21,000 nt of DNA from CAYPPG01 sp964412555 (GTDB lineage Bacteria; Hinthialibacterota; Hinthialibacteria; Hinthialibacterales; Hinthialibacteraceae), in assembly GCA_964412555.1 (NCBI GenBank), contig CAYPPG010000092.1, forward strand, positions 1 through 21,000, written 5' to 3'. Shown in pieces: positions 17,001-21,000 of the stretch. The stretch's first letter is position 1, and every line of letters begins with the position of its first letter. The position numbers and the translations under genes were made by a program. A model generated the notes under the pieces. That model ran no database searches. It was given only the letters and a program-made list of their open reading frames with translations, and had not been told where the DNA came from.

Positions 17001-17101
17001 ATAGAACTGGTTCGTGCGACGATGATGTGTCTGCCAAGTACACTCTTTCCAAAAAGGTTTATATGATAAAAATGCGAAGTCAGTGGAACCAACCATATCA
17101 T
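14018..17101 (-). CDS. membrane hybrid sensor histidine kinase with four PAS domains and a receiver domain
   Basis: 1027 residues. The N-terminus (about 34-130) has several hydrophobic membrane segments (IFLTVSVTLAIILVNW, LYLLIFPVYFAALYF, LIPLLITVITSIYVTY, ILLFVMVIVLTAEM). Four PAS units follow, starting near 148 (YRELYEGSLDGYAIVD), 265, 390 and 515; PAS3 has a clustered Cys/His motif CYECFHGTSEHPDYCPH. Then come HisKA (AHDFNNLLS, phospho-acceptor His662), HATPase_c (N-box NLIINARDA, G-boxes DSGCGID and GKGTGLGLS) and a receiver domain (acidic EDDE; phospho-Asp954 in LLTDIILPE; Lys in IQKPF). No DNA-binding output domain is present, so the signal probably passes to a separate phosphotransfer partner. 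No good ribosome binding site is seen before the ATG at 17101, and a start at Met34 (17002) is possible. Neighbour genes do not reveal the stimulus. Confidence 0.95.
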   Translation of the reverse strand: MIWLVPLTSHFYHINLFGKSVLGRHIIVARTSSMSISAFISIFLTVSVTLAIILVNWIPIEEFLYLLIFPVYFAALYFRKRIYLIPLLITVITSIYVTYNITKLFYPSLETILLFVMVIVLTAEMSRYSLFARIRAEENLRESRQRYRELYEGSLDGYAIVDMDGKIIKCNSSFKKMVGYTDEELTNLTFYDITPAKWHSYETQVIENEVMQYGHSDLYEKEYICKDGTIIPIEIRTYLLKNHNGEVDGFWAVVRNITTRRQTEKELLDSRAFYHSLVENLPQCIFRKDLEGHFTFANQRFCEELGKTLDEIIGKTDADFFPLELAQKYRVDDLKIIETGEILETVEEHQPPTGEKLYVQVVKTPVRNENGDIIGVQGIFWDITERKKTEKALQQAKNLWEKTFDAVPDLISIIDKDYTILQVNQAMAQRLKKSPAELIGLKCYECFHGTSEHPDYCPHAKLLEDCLEHVEEYHEDYLNGDFLVTTSPLFDSKQELIGSVHVARDITELKKADREIRESHDLVEEVEKFAHIGFWKADLNHNTLLWSDEIYKIFGLDRESFDHKRNTFYSLIHPDDRERVMHSLQNAIQNNETYSVEHRIVRKDGSIRWLNEHAKILRDENGTSYQLIGLVHDITERKILEEQLRQSQKMEAIGQLAGGIAHDFNNLLSTIFGYCELIINEMDITHPTYKYIREINKAGERAASLTRQLLAFSRKQVLQPKVLNLNSLIFDMDKMLQRIIGENIDFISLPASNIGSIKADPGQIEQVLLNLIINARDAMPKGGKIILETQNIDVDEDYAKTHTDLKPGTYIQLTITDSGCGIDKATMNHIFEPFYTTKTKGKGTGLGLSIVYGIVKQSGGNIFVYSEIGKGTTFKIFFPRVEKSKEKPEKEIESIPSLQGSETILIVEDDELVRDMVVSVLKEYGYTTIETKSVAEALQTCEYHEGPIHALLTDIILPEKSGFELAEQIIQSREETKVLYMSGYTNNTLINEGIIDMEADFIQKPFTPNSLLRKIRQILTPSSLSSK

Positions 17102-17200
17102 AAAGAAAAGTATTTTTTAACCCTTTTAAAAATTATTGGATTTTTCTCATAGGGATTGAAAGGTGGGGGAGAGATTGTAATTCCGTTTATTGATAGCAAT

Positions 17201-17992
17201 TTATTTCGGTGACCACTTTCTTGCTCGTAAGATGATGGAAAGAGTACCGAGAATTGTTTTCAGGGCTGGCATTTTGCTGGTTCCACTTTTCTCTTCATAA
17301 TGAAGTTCAAATGGGATTTCTGTGATTCGCTCTTGGTTTGTATGGGGGAGCATTTTCAACATCAGCTCGCCGGTGCACGCAAATCCTGGTGATTCAAAGA
17401 GTTGCTCACTCCAGTGCTCATAGGTTCGCTGAAGGATTTTTGCCCGTACTCCCCGAAAACCACAGGAAAAATCACGAATGGGGAGATTCGGGAACAGAAA
17501 TTGGTAACATCTCCGCGCACCGTGACTCAATATACGGCGGAAAAAATTGACTCCGACTTCTTTCCCTCCTGGAGCATATCGTGATGCAACGACGATGTCG
17601 TATCCTTCTTTCAGTTTTTCGAGCAACTGGAAAATGTATCGGGGATGATGGGTACAATCTGCATCTAAGGTAAAGATGAAATCGTCTTTGCTGCATCGTT
17701 CGAGAATAAAGGTGATCCCTGAAAAAAGGGCGGCGCTCAATCCTTGATTTGTTTCATGGTCAATGACGGTTACTTGAATTGGGCCTTCAAAGGATCGTGC
17801 TTTGGTGCTGGTTGCATCGGAACTTCCATCATTGACCATCACGACATGAATGAGGGAATAGACCTCTGTCATGTCGGTTTCACTCAAATGAGCATCGGCT
17901 TGTGCCCAATTCTGGGTTTCTTCCACAATGGTTTTTAACAATAATTGAATGTTGCTTTCTTCATTGAATGCGGGAAGTAGAATAAAAAACAC
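17201..17992 (-). CDS. GT2 glycosyltransferase, dolichol-phosphate-mannose-synthase-like
   Basis: 263 residues when started at GTG (complement of 17990-17992), chosen because GAGG lies 6 bases upstream; an in-frame TTG at 18002-18004 adds four residues without a properly spaced site. The N-terminus FFILLPAFNEESN is the standard GT2 nucleotide-sugar-binding start. MVNDGSSDAT and FTLDADCTHHP (the DAD metal motif) follow. The C-terminal half has ITEIPFELHYEEKSGTSK, the usual lipid-phosphate-acceptor pattern. No transmembrane helices follow, so it is a soluble or peripheral enzyme of the DPM1/DpmA type that transfers a hexose from a nucleotide sugar, perhaps to a polyprenyl phosphate. The exact sugar is unknown. 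It lies between recJ (gap about 90 bases) and the kinase gene on the same strand. Confidence 0.9.
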   Translation of the reverse strand: MFFILLPAFNEESNIQLLLKTIVEETQNWAQADAHLSETDMTEVYSLIHVVMVNDGSSDATSTKARSFEGPIQVTVIDHETNQGLSAALFSGITFILERCSKDDFIFTLDADCTHHPRYIFQLLEKLKEGYDIVVASRYAPGGKEVGVNFFRRILSHGARRCYQFLFPNLPIRDFSCGFRGVRAKILQRTYEHWSEQLFESPGFACTGELMLKMLPHTNQERITEIPFELHYEEKSGTSKMPALKTILGTLSIILRARKWSPK

Positions 17993-18080
17993 GAATGACC
18001 TCAACTTCTCAAGATTTTATTCAAACACCGATGGAAATGCAAAAATTCGTTAGTCTTCCAAATGTTTTCAAATAGTGGAA

Positions 18081-20114
18081 CTAGGGAGAAAGAGTATTTC
18101 CTTGTTGAAGCGAGCGGAAGGTGGGGGAATCGGAAAGTTCCTTTTTTTTATCCGTCTTTTTTATGGTGATTTTGTCTTCACTTACAGTAAGCAGGTCCAA
18201 TTCGACAAAGATTTTAAGTGCCAATGTGAACTCTGTTTTCGAGATTTTTTCCAGTTGTGCGAGTAAAAAAGAGTGTTGTCGCGGCAATTGCATATTTTCA
18301 TCGGCGGCATTACTCAGTAATTTGTAAATTCTTCCTAATTTGTTCCGGTCCAATGCGTGGTTTTTGGGATTCATGGATCTTGAGTTTGTTTTTTGCGCTG
18401 ATTGCAAATTCTCTTCCGATTTGGGTGTATAGGGACGAATATCGGCTAAATACAGCTGAATTTCACGTCGCCCTTGATATTCATTGTACCGGCAATGAAA
18501 AGCGATTTCCATTTCATTTCCGTTTAAATGCTCAATTTTTTCTCCCTGGTTGAATCCGATGGCATTGATGATCCCCCGCGGATGCTGAAAAGAAATCCGA
18601 AGATGATTGTTCCCGACAATTTTGGCGCCATATCCACTCACACTGGCCCGGGTGTAAAAAAGAGGTTCTTCATTACTTTTCCCGAAAGGTTCCAATCGTT
18701 TTAATTCTTTCATCAGATTTTCATCGATTTTCTCCAAGCGAAGAGAAGCATCCAGCCATAATGGCTGTGGGGCTTGTTCGATCCATTCCTTCTCGCCTGT
18801 TTCATAGAGAATCTTTTCAATTTCACTTAATTTGTCTTTATGGCATTTGATCCCAGCGGCGGCGGTATGCCCCCCACAAGATAGTGTCAGTGGCCGAATG
18901 TGGTTCAAAAGTGGGATTAAATTCGCATCCTCTCGGGAACGAACTGAGCCATAGGCAATGTCGTCTTCAATACTGAAGAGAAATGTCGGTTTCCCATAAC
19001 GTTGTTGAATACGGTGAGCGACAGTGCCTAGAACTCCGCGGTGCCATCCTTCATTTGCAACGAACAGTAAATGATGGCTTCGGGAATCCAAATGTTGACT
19101 TTGGATGAGAGCGCAGGCATCTTCAATCATACTTGTTTCGATGCGTTTACGTTGATTATTCAATTCATGAAGTTCTTGAGCCAATTCCCACCCATGGGTT
19201 TCATCTTTTGTTAGAAGAAGTTCCAGTGCCAAGCGAGGATCATCCAATCGCCCCGCCGCATTTAACCGAGGAGCGATGTAAAATCCAATGGTAAAGGGAG
19301 TAATCATTTTCGGATTGACTTTTGCCAGTTCCATTAAAGCGGAAAGCCCCGGCCGTTTCCGGTTAAAAAAACATTCTTGGCCAAGACAAAGCAAGGCTCT
19401 ATTTTCTCCTAATAAAGGCATCATGTCAGCGACGGTACCGAGAATGACAAGCTCGGCTTGTTCGATTTCATTGTGGCATGAATCAGTGTTTATGCGCAAA
19501 GCCGTTGCCAGTTTCCAGGCCACAGCGGAGCCGGACAGTGGTTTGAAAGGGTAGGATTCTCCTGAACAAAGAGGATTGATTACTGCCAAAGCAGGGGGAC
19601 GTTCCTGGCCTGGATCGTGGTGATCCGTAATAATTACATCCAGACCAAGCGCGTTGGCTTTTTTAACGGATTCGATTGCGGTCGTGCCACAATCGACGGT
19701 AATGAGCAGATCGTATTCCTGTGCAAATCGAGAAATATTATTCTCTTGAATTCCGTACCCTTCATCGAGACGGTCGGGGATAAAATAATCGGCGTGAATC
19801 CCCAATTTCCAAAGTGTTTCCAAAAGAATACAGGTACCTGTAATTCCGTCTACGTCATAATCGCCATGAATGAGAACGCGTTCTTCCCCATCTTTTGCTT
19901 GGAGTATACGGTCAACGGCCGTTTGCATTTCCAAAAAAGAAAAGGGGGAAAATAGTAGTTGAGGAGTAGGAGATAAAAAATTGTGGAAGTCTGAATCCGT
20001 TTCCAATCCTCGAAGGATCAATAAACGCGCTAAGAGAGTCGATATCCCGAGCGAGGTGCTCAATTCATGAATCCGATTTTCAACTACAGGTCTGATTTTC
20101 CACGCTTTATGCAT
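18081..20114 (-). CDS. recJ: single-stranded-DNA-specific 5'-3' exonuclease RecJ
   Basis: 677 residues. All DHH-family catalytic motifs are present: HGDYDVDGIT (DYDVDG at 85-90), TVDCGTTA (DCG at 141-143), ITDHHDPG (DHH at 164-166), and the DHHA1 glycine-rich site SCGGHTAAAG. APRLNAAGRL and the C-terminal OB-like part also fit RecJ. RecJ is a Mn/Mg-dependent exonuclease for recombination and mismatch repair. About 110 extra residues at the C-terminus (from about 565) are charged and end in a winged-helix-like segment (FTLALKIFVELDLLTVSEDK), comparable to the tails of Gram-positive RecJ. ATG 20112-20114 has GAGG 9 bases upstream, and it overlaps the previous stop as TAATG, indicating translational coupling. 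GT2 and kinase genes follow on the same strand. Confidence 0.97.
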   Translation of the reverse strand: MHKAWKIRPVVENRIHELSTSLGISTLLARLLILRGLETDSDFHNFLSPTPQLLFSPFSFLEMQTAVDRILQAKDGEERVLIHGDYDVDGITGTCILLETLWKLGIHADYFIPDRLDEGYGIQENNISRFAQEYDLLITVDCGTTAIESVKKANALGLDVIITDHHDPGQERPPALAVINPLCSGESYPFKPLSGSAVAWKLATALRINTDSCHNEIEQAELVILGTVADMMPLLGENRALLCLGQECFFNRKRPGLSALMELAKVNPKMITPFTIGFYIAPRLNAAGRLDDPRLALELLLTKDETHGWELAQELHELNNQRKRIETSMIEDACALIQSQHLDSRSHHLLFVANEGWHRGVLGTVAHRIQQRYGKPTFLFSIEDDIAYGSVRSREDANLIPLLNHIRPLTLSCGGHTAAAGIKCHKDKLSEIEKILYETGEKEWIEQAPQPLWLDASLRLEKIDENLMKELKRLEPFGKSNEEPLFYTRASVSGYGAKIVGNNHLRISFQHPRGIINAIGFNQGEKIEHLNGNEMEIAFHCRYNEYQGRREIQLYLADIRPYTPKSEENLQSAQKTNSRSMNPKNHALDRNKLGRIYKLLSNAADENMQLPRQHSFLLAQLEKISKTEFTLALKIFVELDLLTVSEDKITIKKTDKKKELSDSPTFRSLQQGNTLSP

Positions 20115-20449
20115 TAGTCAATTCCTCGGAATATCCGTTTGGCTTCTTCATAATCAATTTCTGTATCGTCGTCTGGAGGTGAGTTTTGACTTTCAATAGT
20201 CTCTTCATTGTGATGGTTTCCATTCGAGTGATCATATACACTCATCAGGGTTGTGATCATGAAAAAAAGAAAGACAAAAAAAACGATAACGATCATCACC
20301 AAAAAGTTACTACGTTGGCGATACCACGGGATTGGTTTTTCAGTCCACGATATGCCGAATCGCCGATGTTGGAGGAACTTTTCTTTGGTTGAAAGTCTTC
20401 TACTCTTCAAGGTTTTGTCGATTTCCATTGTTTGTGAAAGTTGAATCAT
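20114..20449 (-). CDS. small single-pass membrane protein of unknown function upstream of recJ
   Basis: 111 residues if started at ATG 20447-20449; the internal Met8 (20426-20428) is an alternative, and neither has a clear ribosome binding site. The N-terminal half is basic and cytoplasmic (KSRRLSTKEKFLQHRRFG), then one strongly hydrophobic segment (FLVMIVIVFFVFLFFMITTL), then an acidic tail (PPDDDTEIDYEEAKRIF). Topology is probably N-in, C-out by the positive-inside rule. I do not recognise the family. Its stop overlaps the recJ start as TAATG, so the two are probably cotranscribed and translationally coupled; this does not by itself imply a DNA-repair role. Confidence 0.75.
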   Translation of the reverse strand: MIQLSQTMEIDKTLKSRRLSTKEKFLQHRRFGISWTEKPIPWYRQRSNFLVMIVIVFFVFLFFMITTLMSVYDHSNGNHHNEETIESQNSPPDDDTEIDYEEAKRIFRGID

Positions 20450-20926
20450 AGTATACGTAAACGAGACTTCATGATAAAGTCAATCATGGAGATCATAGAG
20501 AATAATCGTTGAAATTAGAAATGATATGATAATTAAGGAAACAGGTATGAGCTGACCCTGTATTTAATCGAATGAATAATGAGTGTAGTGTCGGATTGTC
20601 TGAGAGAAAACTTTTCTCAAAAAAATTCATTAAGTCCCTATGTTTTTTCTCTTTAAACCGTTATAATGGTATTTCCGAATCATAGCAGAAGTCAATCAAG
20701 AAAATGAAAAGTACTATTGGATATCTTGACTGATTACTGTTAAGCATTAAAACTATACACGTTCGAGACGGAAGTTTTGGACAACGCGGATTGAATTCAA
20801 CCCGTAAAAGAGCAAAAATGGGTTATGAATGAGCATGAGCGTCAGGGAGAGCCGAGAGATTATAGAAAAGAATCCTTGACATATTACGTGCATCTTCGCT
20901 ATAGTGTAAGAAAGATTTGAGTAGAG
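20450..20926. other. gene-free stretch upstream of the tRNA
   Basis: About 480 AT-rich bases without a supportable gene. It contains the perfect palindrome GAGAAAA-C-TTTTCTC (20604-20618) and a near-palindrome ACCGTTATAATGGT (20657-20670) that embeds a consensus -10 TATAAT without a matching -35. The tRNA promoter at 20876-20905 is listed separately. Minus-strand TTGACT and TATACT occur before the small membrane-protein gene but are 22 bases apart, too far for a standard promoter. Confidence 0.5.
20876..20905 (+). promoter_or_regulatory. sigma70 promoter of the tRNA-Val gene
   Basis: TTGACA (20876-20881, perfect -35) and TATAGT (20900-20905, 5/6 to the -10) are separated by 18 bases. Transcription would begin about 6-8 bases after the -10, roughly 15 bases before the tRNA 5' end. 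Position and strength fit a stable-RNA promoter. Confidence 0.8.
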
Positions 20927-21000
20927 GGGCGAGTAGCTCAGTTGGTTAGAGCGCCTGCCTTACAAGCAGGAGGTCGCAGGTTCGATTCCTGTCTTGCCCA
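20927..21000 (+). tRNA. tRNA-Val (anticodon TAC)
   Basis: Full cloverleaf read by eye. Acceptor GGGCGAG (20927-20933) pairs with CTTGCCC (20993-20999) with one G-T wobble. The D-arm contains AGCTCAGTTGGTTAGAGC. The anticodon stem CCTGC/GCAGG encloses the loop CTTACAA with anticodon TAC (valine). The T-arm is GCAGGTTCGATTCCTGT. The discriminator A is base 21000, so any encoded CCA lies outside the window. Confidence 0.97.

Noticed and set aside
20604..20625. Palindrome GAGAAAA-C-TTTTCTC as intrinsic terminator
   Set aside because: On the plus strand it is followed by A residues, and on the minus strand the T run precedes the stem, so neither orientation fits.
1..21000. CRISPR arrays, insertion sequences, integrases or phage genes
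   Set aside because: No regularly spaced repeats, terminal inverted repeats with transposase, or phage-type proteins were seen on reading both strands.

Overview
The window carries about thirteen well-supported bacterial genes plus a tRNA. It most resembles a chromosomal segment from an uncultivated bacterium of the broad Planctomycetes/Sumerlaeota/Hydrogenedentota kind. Evidence for this is a GspG/PilA-type pseudopilin with a short C-terminal form, three twin-arginine-type leaders on enzymes usually found in the cytoplasm (a nitrilase-fold hydrolase, a Gfo/Idh/MocA dehydrogenase and an enolase-superfamily enzyme), and a very large secreted beta-rich protein. This placement rests on recall of family styles, not on any search. 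I see no phage genes, transposases, CRISPR arrays or rRNA.

Layout. At 153-2213 (-) is a TPR/zinc-ribbon/SAM-methyltransferase fusion. Diverging from it, at 2444-3481 (+), is a Tat-leader carbon-nitrogen hydrolase with a readable sigma70-like promoter. An AT-rich gap with one doubtful small ORF follows, then a 1191-residue secreted protein (3883-7458, +) with FG-GAP-like aspartate loops, an aerolysin-like Ser/Thr-rich beta region and a CARDB-like C-terminal part. At 7816-9951 (-) is a signal-peptide-bearing M3 metallopeptidase. The gaps on either side of the peptidase hold what look like two gene remnants (7561-7704, - and 10142-10336, +).

At 10430-13032 (+) a two-gene cassette encodes a Tat-leader Gfo/Idh/MocA oxidoreductase and a Tat-leader mandelate-racemase-like enzyme. 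Together they suggest oxidation followed by dehydration or epimerisation of a sugar or sugar acid outside the cytoplasm. This cassette converges, with only 6 bases between stop codons, on a minus-strand run. Read in transcription order, that run is a small membrane protein, recJ (TAATG overlap), a GT2 glycosyltransferase, a hybrid PAS histidine kinase, and the pseudopilin. A long gene-free stretch follows, then a tRNA-Val(TAC) at the right edge with a near-consensus promoter.

The genes do not form one obvious system. The least conventional items are the 1191-residue secreted protein, the Tat-leader dehydrogenase/enolase pair, the Cys-rich third PAS domain of the kinase, and the remnants beside the peptidase. 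I found nothing that I can defend as a wholly new defence or mobile system.
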